Under the pieces are notes generated by a model. It worked only from the letters and a program-made list of their open reading frames with translations, did no database searches and had not been told where the DNA came from. DNA of 64,000 nt from NCBI GenBank assembly GCA_977017575.1, contig CDRNVI010000169.1, positions 1-64,000 on the forward strand, read 5' to 3'. The translations under genes and the position numbers were made by a program. This DNA is from Paramoeba atlantica (Eukaryota; Discosea). Numbering within the stretch: the first letter of the stretch is position 1; every line of letters begins with the position of its first letter. Shown piece after piece: positions 24,668 through 35,135 of the stretch.

Positions 24668-26014
24668 ATGCGTGAAATTATCTCTCTTCATATTGGACAA
24701 GCTGGTGTCCAACTCGGTGACTCTTGTTGGGAGTTGTTTTGTCTTGAACATGGAATCAATCCAGATGGATCTGTGACCAAAAAGAAGGCTTCAAACTCGT
24801 TCACTACATTTTTCAATGAAGTTGGATCTGGAAAGTATGTTCCTCGTTCGGTTTTTGTCGATTTGGAACCTTCTGTGATTGACGAGATCAGGACTGGTCC
24901 TTATCGCAAGTTGTTTCATCCTGACCAATTGATTTCTGGAAAGGAAGATGCTGCCAACAATTACGCTCGTGGACACTACACTGTCGGAAAGGAACTTGTT
25001 GACAAAACATTTGATCGAGTGCGAAAAGTTGTTGAACAATGTCAAAACTTGCAAGGTTTTATGGTGTTCCATTCAGTTGGTGGTGGAACTGGATCTGGTT
25101 TTGGTTCTCTTCTTTTAGAACGACTTTCTCTTGAATACTCAAAGAAGACAAAGCTTGATTTCTGTATTTACCCTTCTCCTGAAATGGCAACAAGTGTTGT
25201 TGAACCATACAACAGTGTTTTGGCCACCCACGCTCTCTTGGAACACACAGATGTTGCGTTTGTGCTTGATAATGAGGCAGTTTATGATATTTGTCGCCAA
25301 TCTCTCAAAGTTCAAAAACCTACTTATCAAAACTTGAATCGATTGATTGCTCAAGTGATTTCTTCAGTGACTGCTTCTCTCCGTTTTGAGGGGGTGTTGA
25401 ATGTGGATATCAATGAGTTTCAAGTGAACTTGGTTCCTTATCCTCGTATTCATTTCTTGATGTGTTCTTATGCTCCAATTCATGCCGCTGAACAAGCTTA
25501 TCACGAAGCATATGCCGTCTCTGATTTGACTTCTGCGTTGTTTGAACCTGCAAACATGTTTGCTCGTTGTGAACCTCGAAAGGGAAAATATATGGCTGTT
25601 TGCATTATGTATCGTGGTGATGTTGTTCCAAAGGATGTCACCAGTTCGATTCAAGCCATGAAAACGAAACGTGATATCCACTTTGTTGATTGGTGTCCCA
25701 CTGGATTCAAGAGTGGTATCAATGGACAGGCTCCTATTTCTGTTCCTGGAGGAGATTTGGCTCCAGTTCCTCGTGCTGCAGTGATGTTGTCCAATACAAC
25801 AGCTGTTGGTGATCTTTTCCGTCGTATGGACGAAAAGTTTGATATGATGTATGCGAAGCGAGCTTTTGTTCATTGGTATGTTGGAGAAGGAATGGAAGAG
25901 GGAGAGTTTGCTGAAGCTCGTGAGGATCTCCTTGCTTTGGAAAAGGACTATGAAGAAGTTGGAGCGGACACTGATGTTTCTGTTGCTGATGCGTCTGCTG
26001 TTGATGAGTTTTAA
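24668..26014 (+). CDS. TUBA: Alpha-tubulin, intronless, short K40 loop and non-polyacidic tail
   Basis: Alpha subunit of the microtubule dimer. The 448-residue ORF starts [17 protein letters not shown] and contains the GTP-binding [10 protein letters not shown] loop. The residue equivalent to catalytic Glu254 is present ([14 protein letters not shown]), so it can stimulate beta-tubulin GTP hydrolysis. The [19 protein letters not shown] helix is typical. The loop that carries acetylatable Lys40 reads [14 protein letters not shown], about four residues shorter than the usual PDG...GGGDDSF. The C-terminal tail ([16 protein letters not shown]) lacks the Glu cluster used for polyglutamylation and ends in Phe rather than the usual Tyr. 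The absence of introns sets it apart from nearly all its neighbours. Confidence 0.97.
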   Translation: MREIISLHIGQAGVQLGDSCWELFCLEHGINPDGSVTKKKASNSFTTFFNEVGSGKYVPRSVFVDLEPSVIDEIRTGPYRKLFHPDQLISGKEDAANNYARGHYTVGKELVDKTFDRVRKVVEQCQNLQGFMVFHSVGGGTGSGFGSLLLERLSLEYSKKTKLDFCIYPSPEMATSVVEPYNSVLATHALLEHTDVAFVLDNEAVYDICRQSLKVQKPTYQNLNRLIAQVISSVTASLRFEGVLNVDINEFQVNLVPYPRIHFLMCSYAPIHAAEQAYHEAYAVSDLTSALFEPANMFARCEPRKGKYMAVCIMYRGDVVPKDVTSSIQAMKTKRDIHFVDWCPTGFKSGINGQAPISVPGGDLAPVPRAAVMLSNTTAVGDLFRRMDEKFDMMYAKRAFVHWYVGEGMEEGEFAEAREDLLALEKDYEEVGADTDVSVADASAVDEF

Positions 26015-26147
26015 GCACTTTTTTTTGTTTGTCTGTGATTGACTCTCTTGGTTGAAAAAGAATAAATTTTCATCAAAAAAAAAGGAACTTTCCTTTTATC
26101 AGTATGTTTTCGAGTTTGCATCATTTGGCTTCTTGCAAAGATACAAC

Positions 26148-27246
26148 ATGAATGTCAAAAACTCTTGGGATGCCAGTGTTTTGGGTGATTCAGCGAATTT
26201 TGTTGAAAAGAACCAACAACTCTTGCAGAACTTTTTTTTTTTTGGTTTTTGTTTTTTGGTTCGGTTGAGTTTTGACCTGTGAACTTTTCTCTTTTTATTT
26301 GACTCTCCTCTCTTCTCTCTCTCTGGGTAAAGGGAAAAGAAAAAGAACTGCCAACAACAAATATTTTGGGGGTGATTGGGAACCACTTGAGTTCATTGGA
26401 CCAAAAAAGCGATTGCGAAAGAACGACGACGATGAAAAGAACGACGACGACGAAAAGAACGACGACGATGAAAAGAGTGAAAAGAAAAGCCAACAACACA
26501 AAAAAAAGACGAACAAGACAACAGCGTCAGCGAGAACGACAAACAAGAAGAGGAAATCCCCTTCCATCAACCAAGAACAACAAAAAAAGAAAAAACAGGT
26601 GAAGGAAGTGGGAGGAGATGGGGTGGTAATGATACAAGAAGGTGGTGGCCAGCAGCAGCAGCAAGGTGGGAGGGGGTTAAAAGAAGTCGTTGAAACAACA
26701 ACAAGAAGAGAAGATCCCATTGTGTGTTGTCATTTTGTGGATGCATCTACAACTCAGACTGCTGCTGGATTGCCACAATCTTCAACAATTCACATTTCGT
26801 TGTCTTGGTTTGTTAACTTCTGTGTTGTTTCGAAATTTGAGGAAAGGTTAAGGTGGTCATGGAAGAATAAGAGACGTGCAATCACAGGGAGTTTTCCTCT
26901 GCCTTCTGAGGTGTTTGACTTCTTTTTTCAATCTGTTGGGACTTCTTTTGAGAATGAGAAAAGAATCAAGAAAATAATTACAAAGGTGGAAGACCTCGAA
27001 AAATTGGATCAGAAGTTTGGATCTTCAACTCGATGGCGCAAATGTGATTTTCCTTTGGAAAATGGAGTGGAAGATGGGAAGAATGCGATTGTTCTTCAAT
27101 ATCTTCAACCTTGTGGTATGTGTTGGCCACCAATTATGATGAAGGCAGAATCCCCACTTGAAATTTTCTATGACAAGAAGACATTGTCCATGAAGTTTTC
27201 TGCGTCAGTACAAGGAACGAACTCAACTGATGCTGTTCGTTACTGA
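26148..27246 (+). CDS. Unknown basic protein with KNDDDE repeats
   Basis: No ATG opens the long frame at 26272, so I join a first exon from ATG 26148 (MNVKNSWDASVLGDSANFVE) through a donor at G|GTTTTT (26245) to an acceptor at AG (26331-26332), which restores the frame (GKRKRTANNKYFGGDWEPLE). Next come three tandem KNDDDE units (about 26416-26470), a Lys/Gln-rich NLS-like stretch, poly-Gln, and a folded-looking C-terminus (DPIVCCHFVDASTTQTAAG, KRRAITGSFPLPSEVFDFFF, LQYLQPCGMCWPPIMM). Ends at TGA 27244-27246. I recognise no domain; the basic low-complexity part suggests a nuclear protein. The first exon is tentative. Confidence 0.5.
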
Positions 27247-27793
27247 GTCAGAATGCTGCTGTGTGGGGGGGTGGGTGGGTGAGAGGGAGAAAAGAAAGAG
27301 GTTTTTGAGATCAAATAAATAAAAAAATGAGAATATTGAAGAGTTAAATTTAAAAATTGTCTTGTCTTCAAAAAAAAAAAAAAGAAATATTTTTAATATT
27401 TAAAAAAGAAAAAGAAAAAGAAAAAGAAAAAATAAATATAAAGAATAAAAAGAAATAAGAAAAAAAAAGAAATTTTGGAAGAAACACTTTTATTTTGAAA
27501 ATAAAAAATTGATCTTAATCAAGATTCATCCTCTGCCCATCAGAAAAAATCTCTTCTTTTTTTAATCCTTTAGCTTTCAAGAAGGGGTGTTGGAGAAGAA
27601 AAATCCCAATCCATCTCACAATCCCTGATCAAATTTTAGTTCCAACAGACACTTTCCAAACGAGATTGAAGTTTCACAAAAAAAAAAATTGGTTCTCAAA
27701 AAGAAAAAAAAGGGAAAAAAGAATATTTCCAAATAAAGACTCTTCCAGTCCAAACAAAGAGAGCGACATCAGCACCAGCGTTTTCGCTGCTAT
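27247..27793. other. Intergenic A-rich spacer left of the transposon
   Basis: A GTGGGTGGG tract at 27265-27280 and long A-rich stretches, including (AAAAAG)n at 27405-27440. No gene or RNA supported. The segment ends at the AT flanking the left terminal inverted repeat. Confidence 0.4.
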
Positions 27794-27880
27794 GGAATTG
27801 CTGGAAAAACACTTTTAGACCTGAGAATTAAATATTTGAAGAAGCAAAGAATCAAAATAAAAATCAAATTAAAAATTATT

Positions 27881-28746
27881 TTATTTAGCAGGTTTAATAG
27901 GATCAAGAGAGACAATCACATGATCATCATCTTTCTCAAAGGGAATCACAATTGTGACCCAATGAGCATCAGATGTGTTTACTTTTACTTTCTCTCAGTC
28001 TTGGTTAATTGGATAAGGGGAATGAACAAAAATTTCACATTTTTTCTCCTGAAGAGAATACTCATTTGCTTGGATCTTAGTGATGTTAGAAATTTCTTGA
28101 AGGTATGACACACTTGGGGGGGCAGATGTAAGTGCAATAGTGAGGCCATTTGTCTCAAGTTTTTCGATTGCAATTTTGGAATTGAGGAAACGAGAAAAAA
28201 TCAGAATCCAATCCTCTTTTGTCTCGTGGGTGAAGAAGAGACCTCCATCAGAAAGACAAGATCTAACACTTCTCTCAACAACCTCCTCAAGAACAATAAC
28301 CTCCTCCTCATCCCCCTCTTCCTCATCATCCAAGTTTTGAGGTGTATAACCAATGGCCACCTGCTCCGATGCATCTTTCCCTCAAGAAAGAAATTTTAGT
28401 AAATCCAAAAACTAAACTGAAATTGAAAAATAAAACAAACATTTTTCAGGGCGCTTAATACTTGGGTCATTTGGTGGGGTAAGCTTTGCAAGGCCATTAA
28501 GACGAATATAATCAATGCGATTGCTCACACTTTTGCCATTAACATCCTCACCAAGGCTGTGATCAAGTCTGAGCTGGGAAGCAATCTCAGCTGGGGACAA
28601 TCCTTTGTTATAGAGCCTTGCAAGGTCAGCTGTGTACCTGGAAAGAACACTCCCTCTCCGCTTGGATTCCTTTGTGGGAAAGGCTTCCTCTTCCTCCTTT
28701 GTCTTCGTTCTTTTTCTCTTTCCACCACGCAGGTTCGACGAACGCA
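27881..28746 (-). CDS. Transposon companion protein, HTH-like; start not found
   Basis: Located inside the transposon, opposite the transposase. A basic stretch (LRGGKRKRTKTKEEEEAFPT) leads into a helix-turn-helix-like segment (LARLYNKGLSPAEIASQL, then GKSVSNRIDYIRLNGLAKL), so DNA binding to the transposon ends is a reasonable inference. A small intron at about 28386-28442 joins RPEKW to KDASEQVAIGYTPQNL in phase. The frame continues through an acidic region to INQD, meets a TGA (27995-27997), then stays coding-like (SDAHWVTIVIPFEKDDDH) to TAA 27881-27883. Either the TGA is a nonsense mutation or a 36-nt intron removes it. No in-frame ATG occurs upstream. It is not the usual Myb/SANT partner by eye. 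Confidence 0.55.
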
Positions 28747-28876
28747 AAAAAAAAACCAAAAACGGCGTTCCGAAAATTTCCTGCACCCTTTTTTTTTTGG
28801 CTATGAAAACACACACAAAAGTTGCAGGAAAACGTCGGTCCGATGTTTTCCTCCAACTTTTTTTTTTTTTTTTTGA

Positions 28877-29782
28877 ATGGCAGCAGAGACTGATGATGAG
28901 TGGATTTCTCTTGGGAAACGTTACACAAAGTCAATCCAAGAAAGAAATTTTCTATCCTCCTTTGGTCTTCAAGAACTTTACCTGTTTTGTGGGATTGGAT
29001 TCGAAGTTTGGACAATTGGCCAAAGGGGTGGGGCGCTTTAAAGCTTCTTGAAACTCTGAATTTTTTGAAAGATCCTGGACCAAACTGGGCATCCCTTTCT
29101 GCACGATTTGAACATGATCCAAAGACAATACAAAAAAGAATTTGGGAAACTCTTAATCTGATTGATCGTGCTCTTCCAGAGGTATTTTTTTTGTTATTTT
29201 TCTGTGTGTCACCCAGTGATTTTCTCACCCTTTTTTAAGTTTGATCTGTCAGATCAATTTGTTGATTGGCCTCACACTGTTCCTTCTGCTATGATTGATA
29301 CTTTTTTTTGTGTGATTGAGGCACCAGAATTGTTAAGACATGAGTACTATAATCCACATTATTATGGACATGGATTAAAGTACCAAGTTGTGATTGCAAT
29401 TGGCTGCCCAAGAATTTGTGCTTTGTCCCTTGGATTCAGAGGCTCTGCTTCTGATGTTGCAATTTGGAAAAAATCTGGGGTTTTGGAACATATGAGAGAT
29501 GATGAAGTCTTTCTTGCTGATAAATTATATCGTGGGGATCCTTCAAAATTCATCACTCCTTGTCCTGGAAAACGAAACGATTTATCTGAGGAGGACAAAG
29601 CCAGAAATTTTTTAATTTATCGAGCAAGACAAACTGTTGAAAGAGTGATTAAGAGAATGAGGATCTTTGGTGTAATTGCCAGTAAAAGTCACTGGCGATA
29701 TTCTCTTGAATTTCATCAGAAGTGTGTCAAAGTAGTTGGAAAACTCACAAATTTTTCTTTTCTTTTCAACCCACTTGGTTAA
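28877..29782 (+). pseudogene. DDE transposase (IS5/PIF-Harbinger-like), one apparent frameshift
   Basis: Catalyses transposon excision and insertion. The ATG at 28877 opens MAAETDDEWISLGKRYTKSI and NFLSSFGLQELYLF, the usual N-terminal pattern. The reading frame must then shift at about 28980 to continue as WDWIRSLDNWPKGWGALKLL and KTIQKRIWETLNLIDRALPE. A GT-AG intron (29182-29239) follows. The catalytic core has Asp in SAMIDTFFCVIEAPE, Asp in FRGSASDVAIWKKS, the conserved FLADKLYRGDP and Glu in RQTVERVIKRMRIFG. All acidic catalytic residues are intact. The single frame break could be mutation or a sequence error in a T-run; I treat it as a recently damaged copy. Confidence 0.8.
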
Positions 29783-29954
29783 AATCATTCATAAAGTGTT
29801 TAAAAGTGTTTTTCCAGCAATTCCATTGAGCAAAAGGGCTCCACGAAAATTCGAGAAATTCGAGAAATTCGAAAAAAACTGGCCAAAAAAAAAAAGAAAC
29901 CTTTTTCTTTTTGCGTTTGGGAACCACCGGCTCGAATATTTTTCTCAACAAAGA

Positions 29955-30786
29955 ATGGAGTGTGCTTGGGAAGGTTGTGGGGAAAACAAGCATTTGAAAA
30001 AATGTGGAAAATGTAAAGCAGTTTCCTATTGTTGTGTTTCTCATCAAAGATCTCACTGGCCAATACACAAATGGTCCTGCCACTCGTCTTCGTCGTCTTC
30101 CTCTTTGTCTTCCTCTTCCTCTTCGTCGTCGTCTTCCTCTTTGTCTTCCTCTTCCTCTTCGTCGTCGTCTTCCTCTTCATCGTCGTCTTCCTCTTCGTCG
30201 TCGTCTTCCTCTTTGCCTGGTGAAGAACTTTTTTTTTTGGTTTTTGTTTTTTTGGTTTTTGTTTTTTGGTTTTTGTTTTTTTGTTTTTTTGTTTTTTTTT
30301 TTTGAAAATTGATTCAATAATGGAGGAGGAGACCATTTGGGTGAGTGGAGGGCTCTTAAATGAATCTCGGTCTCCTTCAGACCCAAGGAGAACTCTAGAT
30401 GGGGAGTATGTTCTTCTTGAACAAAAATTCAGTTCAAAAAATCACTATGTTCGAAAAGATTCAGAGGGAAATATCACTGGCAACATTTGTTATCATCAAA
30501 TTGGACAGTGTTGGACAATCAACCCTTTCAAAAGTGCGAGTCTTCGATGGAGTTTGAGCCAAATGGAACAAAATCCTGGTTCTCTTGAACCTCCCTTTGG
30601 AGAATGGTTGCAAGAGAAAGCTTATGAGATGGGAACTAGCGACTATCCGGAAGAGAATCAACATACTGTTGTCTTAGACAGAATGGTTTTTTCTTCTTTT
30701 TTCGAAACATTTTGAACTTCTTCTTCTCATATAATTATCAATATCGTTAGGGTGCGAATGTCAAACCTGCCAAAAGATCCTTGTAA
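29955..30786 (+). CDS. MYND zinc-finger protein with poly-Ser linker
   Basis: The ATG at 29955 starts directly with a MYND finger: MECAWEGCGENKHLKKCGKC then KAVSYCCVSHQRSHWPIHKW and SC. MYND modules bind proline-rich peptides. The usual sixth ligand (YCSxxCQ) is His here (YCCVSHQ), which can still bind zinc. A run of about 50 Ser residues follows. A donor at TTG|GTTTTT (about 30240) joins an acceptor at AATAATGGAG (about 30323) in phase to EETIWVSGGLLNESRSPSD, GNICYHQIGQCWTINPF and SLEPPFGEWLQEKAYEMG. A last intron (30686-30750) yields the end GANVKPAKRSL and TAA 30784-30786. The C-terminal half is not recognised. The start lies 130 bp beyond the transposon. Confidence 0.7.
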
Positions 30787-31262
30787 AACAATATTTTCGC
30801 CAAAATAGTTTTCTCTGTTCCTGATTTTCTGTGAGATGATGGCGCAAATGAGAAAAAAGAAAAGGGAGATTTTTTTTTTTTGGTGTGGTACTCCATTGAA
30901 GATAATAGAGATCCCAGAACAACTCCATTTTCTCAAAAAGATAGAGGGAAGAGAGAGAGAGGGGGTAAATAGAAGTTACAGGATGATATTATTGTTTTGT
31001 GATATTTTGATGAAAACAGAAAACATTCAAAGATTTGAAAGTAAACTTTTTTTTGAGTTTCTTGTTTGCCAATGCAAGAAAAGGAATCATCACCAAAACT
31101 TTGTTTGTGGAAAACCTTTCGTTTTCCGTCACCGTTTTGTGTTTTAAACTCGAACCAATTTCAGAGAAAAAATTTCTTCTCACGCAGAGAAAAACCAGCA
31201 AAGTTTTTCGACTTTTCTTTTTTTTTGTTGTTGAGGAATTGAACTTTCCGTTTAGTTCAGTC
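30787..31262. promoter_or_regulatory. Intergenic region before the G-alpha-like gene
   Basis: A 476-bp spacer. An open frame runs from 31035 into the G-alpha-like gene, but its translation upstream of 31263 is Phe-rich and lacks the family N-terminus, so the ATG at 31263 is preferred. No other element is supported. Confidence 0.4.
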
Positions 31263-32435
31263 ATGGGGTGTGGTTCAAGTCACAATGTCGATGAATCTGC
31301 ATACAACAAGAACAAACAAATCAACCGATACTTGAAAGAGAGCAGCCAACTCAACATTTCAGGAAACATCCGCCTTATGATGCTGGGCCACCAACGATGT
31401 GGAAAAACCACTTTTTGTCAACAGTTGAGAGTGTTGTACAGTGAGGAACCATTCTCCAAGGATGAAAAAGAAGTCTATCGTGAACTCATCCACGCCAAAA
31501 TCGTCTCTGCCTTAGCAAGGCTCTGCGGTGAAGTGTTGGACAGCGAGTCCATTGAATTGCAGGAAGAGAGTAAATTGAGGATGACGAATTTCGAAGAGAA
31601 ATATGGCCAGTTAGCCCCGATTGCAACTCTCACCAGATATGCTCTCAAGATGGGGTATGGTCGGACAAGTTCCAGTGATCTTCAAAATCCTCGCCCAACG
31701 TTTTTGATGAATGAGCAGATGATAAAAGATATTCTCTCACTTTGGAAGGATCCAGCCATTCAAGAATCTTGGCAACACACTACACCCAGCAGCTACGAGC
31801 TGACCTCCCCTCTCTTGGGATACTTCATGGACCATTTTCATCGAATCACAATGGTGGAAGAGGATGAGGAGAAAACCATCTCTTACATCCCAACAGCAGA
31901 AGATATTTTACATTGTGGGTTAAACTACCAAATTATTGAACAGTTCATTTTCCAGGTTGGCGACGACACTTTTGACATATACGAGTATGGAGGAGTCAAA
32001 CCAAGAGCACCAGAGCGAGATTTCTTGGAATATATGGCTAATGCAGCTCTTATTCTCTATTTTCTCTCTATGGATACATATGGGAGATATGAATCTGGAA
32101 ACATATTTGCCTCCGAACTCGAGCACCTCGACGAATTTAAAAAGTGCAAACGATTCCACAACATCAAAATCATCATCTTTCTCTCCAAGTGTGATGTTTT
32201 TCGAAAAATCCTCGAAGATAAACCCCTTTCCTCTGTATTTCCCGAGTTTAAGGGGAAGGATACATATGAGGGAGCGATCGAGTTTGTGAAAGAGAAGGTG
32301 AGAGAGAACGCGGGAGAGAGGGTGGCGTTTGTGGTTGAGACGAATTGTATGGATGTTGGGGATGTGAAGTATGGTTTTGAGAGTGTGCTGGGCACTCTAC
32401 GTCGTTTAACCACCATCAAACCTGCTGTTCGTTAG
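31263..32435 (+). CDS. Heterotrimeric G-protein alpha subunit homologue with degenerate GTPase motifs
   Basis: About 390 residues, intronless. I chose ATG 31263 because it gives MGCGSSHN, a textbook G-alpha N-terminus: Gly2 for myristoylation, Cys3 for palmitoylation. The P-loop reads MMLGHQRCGKTTFCQQL (normal GAGESGKST). A helical-domain-length insertion follows (about residues 60-200). Switch I reads EDILHCGLNYQIIEQFIF, lacking the R-x-K-T-T-G arginine finger and Mg-binding Thr. Switch II reads DIYEYGGVKPRAPERDF, so D-x-G-G-Q is lost. NKxD is LSKCD, and the TCAT motif is ETNCMD. The fold and lipidation signals are kept while GTP hydrolysis residues are not, so it may be constitutively bound, nucleotide-free or a pseudo-GTPase. 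Confidence 0.85.
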   Translation: MGCGSSHNVDESAYNKNKQINRYLKESSQLNISGNIRLMMLGHQRCGKTTFCQQLRVLYSEEPFSKDEKEVYRELIHAKIVSALARLCGEVLDSESIELQEESKLRMTNFEEKYGQLAPIATLTRYALKMGYGRTSSSDLQNPRPTFLMNEQMIKDILSLWKDPAIQESWQHTTPSSYELTSPLLGYFMDHFHRITMVEEDEEKTISYIPTAEDILHCGLNYQIIEQFIFQVGDDTFDIYEYGGVKPRAPERDFLEYMANAALILYFLSMDTYGRYESGNIFASELEHLDEFKKCKRFHNIKIIIFLSKCDVFRKILEDKPLSSVFPEFKGKDTYEGAIEFVKEKVRENAGERVAFVVETNCMDVGDVKYGFESVLGTLRRLTTIKPAVR

Positions 32436-32844
32436 TACTACATTCTCTCAGAGTGTGAGAAGAAAAATAGAATCTCCCAATCATCTTTTTTCCTTCCAAG
32501 AATCTCCCAATCTTTTTTTTCTTCCAATCTTTTTTTCTTCCAACCATCTTTCTCTTCTGGATTCGTTGTAAAATGGCTCGTTGTAAAATGGCTCATTCAC
32601 TGATTTTGAGGCCTTCTTATTCTTAGTTTCATTTCACCTTTTCTCCTTTCGCCAATTGATACTGTGATGGACTCCAAACAACCCCGGTTGACATCATTTT
32701 TTCATCTCTTGATGAATTTTGATCAAGAGAATTGCAAAACTACCTTCCCTTTTCGAGTTTTTTTGTCGTATTCTTTTTCTTTGTAATAATTATTTGCTGT
32801 CAAAAGTTGATGACAACTTCTTCTGTGTTGGGAAGACCTCTTGG
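32436..32844. other. Intergenic spacer with short direct repeats
   Basis: Contains tandem-like repeats: AATCTCCCAATC (twice), CTTCCAATCTTTTT (twice) and AAATGGCTCGTTGTAAAATGG with a second near-copy at 32570-32595. No gene supported. Confidence 0.5.
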
Positions 32845-33561
32845 ATGAAGGTGGAACTTGTTTTAAATGCTGTTATTGTGGTCATTCTTGGGTTTGGGCT
32901 TTTCTTCATTAGCGATGAGGTTCGCAATTCATTCCGCAGAATTCATGACTTTGCCCAGGGAGAGACAGGATGATGACTCTCGAACAAATCACACAAAGTA
33001 TTCCTGTGTGTGGTCATCCACAAACAACTCATTCCCTCTTTTTTGAGGAATCTCTTGCGATTGTCACATATCTCTTGCGAAAATGTAACAAATGATTGGA
33101 TTGCTTGTGCGGGGATTGATGCTGCTTTGTCGAGTGATTGCCCACCAACAGCGCTGAATGTTTCTGAGACCTTTCCCCTCATAATTGGTGATGAAGTAGT
33201 AACGTATGGTTTGGGGGGGAGGGCAAATGGATGGAAAGGGACCCTCGTTGGTTATCACGAGAAAATTGAAGCCCCAAACTGGAATGTTCATTCTGTTCCT
33301 CATGTGGAAGGAGAAATGCTCTTTTCAGGACACTCCCAACATGGTGGACTTTCTGGAAGTGGAGTATTGAATGGATATGGTTATGTTGGGATGGCACACG
33401 CAATAGCAAGTGATTTTGATGAGAGAGCGAGTTGGGGAGTCGTGATCCCAGCAAAGTTGATTCAACCTTTGAATATGATACACTTTGCAGAAAACAGTAA
33501 CGTGAAATCCTCAAAGAAAGGAATGGGGAGAAAAAGAAACAACTGGGAAAAAATAAAATAA
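32845..33561 (+). CDS. Possible trypsin-fold protein with N-terminal TM; frame unresolved
   Basis: Three plus-strand pieces appear coding. An ATG at 32845 opens MKVELVLNAVIVVILGFGLF, a TM or signal anchor ending at TGA 32973. Overlapping ATGATG starts a second frame (TLEQITQSIPVCGHPQTTHS...LAIVTYLLRK). A third frame carries NVTNDWIACAGIDAALSSDC, GDEVVTYGLGGRANGWKG and FSGHSQHGGLSGSGVLNGYG, resembling the Asp and Ser (G-x-S-G-S) regions of chymotrypsin-fold peptidases, then ends at 33561. I found no introns linking the frames, so it is either a decayed gene or contains sequence errors. The His of the triad is not identified. It is tail-to-tail with the trypsin-like gene, 4 bp apart, but not a close copy of it. 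Confidence 0.4.
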
Positions 33562-33565
33562 TATT

Positions 33566-35104
33566 TTATGAAGGAACAGTTTCATATCGAGGTCCTGAGG
33601 AATTACCAACCGCCCATCTGATTATCAAAGTGACGCCAATTGCGACAGCTATCATATTGAAATGAATTACTTTCTCACCGAAATAGAAAATAGTGAAAAA
33701 GGAAAAGTGAAAGAAAAAAAAAAGACAAACCAAAGGCACTCAAAACCACAACAATCCAAAGATATTTTGATGTGAATGTGCCTTTTGTTTTCACTGGATC
33801 GATCTCCTGATTTGGCACTCTCTGTTCATAATTTTTTTGTTTAAAAAATAATAATCATAGAATAATAATAATAATAATAAAAGATTTTCAAAAGAAAAGA
33901 AAGAAAGAAAAAAAAAAGAAAAAAAAGAGATACAGCATTTAAAATGGATTCCCAAAACGAGGCTGTCCCCCCATTGAAATAAGGTCTATCATTGTTATTT
34001 TTAATCAATAAACTCTTTTCCTCAACTCCAAAATAACTCAAATATCTGAGTTTTATGCCCCAATCCATGAGCTTTTCCCCTCTCCTTCCTTTCTCTCTTT
34101 CTTTTTCTCAATCCAAAAAACAAACAAACCCAAAAATAACATCTGGCCGATCTTCAAGACCATAACTAGTCACAGATGCCAAAAAGTACTGGGGACTCTG
34201 ACCAATCCGTGTTTTCTCTTCCATGAATGGTCCTCCTGACGATCCTTGTGTTGCATCACCTTGATATTTCAACAAAAAAATTAAGGGAGAGAAAGGAAAG
34301 AAGAAGAAGAAGAAGAAAAAAGATAGGTTTCTCCATAACAACAAAAAAAAGAGGAAGCGAAGAAGAAATAAAAAACATACAGCTAATCCCAACAGGTGAT
34401 GGATCCGGAAAAGTAGTTTGATCTCTTGCGCACATATTACTGTAAATTTATTCTCATTGTCAATTTACGAAAACCTAAGAAGAGAGAAGAGAGAAAAGAG
34501 AAAAGGGAAAAGGGAAAAGGGAAAAGAGAAAAGGGAAAAGAAGTGACCTGATACAAATATGAGCATATTTACCATTGAAAGGATCTACGGCAGGGTATCC
34601 CACAGACTGATACTCTGTCTATTTTTCCTCTTTCAAAAAAGAAAAAGAAAGAAAAAGAAATAAAGAAAATTACAAACAGTTGAGGGTGATAAATCAACAA
34701 CCAAAGGGAGAGAAGATTTCACCGCACTGAAATTGAAATTTCAAATTTCAGATTCATTAACAAAAAGAATTTAACCAAAAAAAAAAGAAAGAGTTTGTGG
34801 CAAATAAAGTGGGGTCAATTTTTGATAAATTTCTTTTTAAAAAAGAATTGAATTTGTCTTTCTGAAAAAAAGAAGGAGAAAAAGTCTGAAATAAACCTTT
34901 GCACATCTTTTGTGAGTCCCAAGACTCCATAATCATAAGACCTTGCTATTTTCAAAATATTAATCAAGAGAAAATTCGGCAAAACATATAATTCAATAAG
35001 AACATTTTACAAACACAGAGAACACAAATCATCAATTAAACAAATCAAAACAAATCAAAACAGATCAAAACAAATCAAAACAAATTCAAACAACTTCACA
35101 AAGT

Positions 35105-35135
<31 letters not shown>

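Larger units (their letters stand above)
27794..29824. mobile_element. Two-gene DDE DNA transposon with 24-bp perfect terminal inverted repeats
   Basis: The left end (27794-27817, starting GGAATTGCTGGAAAAACAC) and the right end (29801-29824) are exact reverse complements over 24 bases, with one mismatch if extended to 27. Both ends are flanked by AT, fitting a 2-bp target-site duplication. Inside are a DDE_Tnp_4-like transposase (plus) whose stop lies 18 bp before the right repeat, and a companion gene (minus) whose stop lies 64 bp from the left repeat. They diverge from a short central region. Length is 2031 bp. The family is IS5/PIF-Harbinger-like; an AT duplication suits ISL2EU-like groups more than the 3-bp TWA of typical Harbinger elements. 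Apparent frame damage in both genes suggests the copy is no longer autonomous. Confidence 0.9.

Noticed and set aside
24791-25873. Several ORFs antisense to alpha-tubulin
   Set aside because: Shadows of a strongly conserved coding frame.
35040-35090. Repeated AAATCAAAAC units
   Set aside because: Short imperfect intronic repeat in the trypsin-like gene; no further significance seen.
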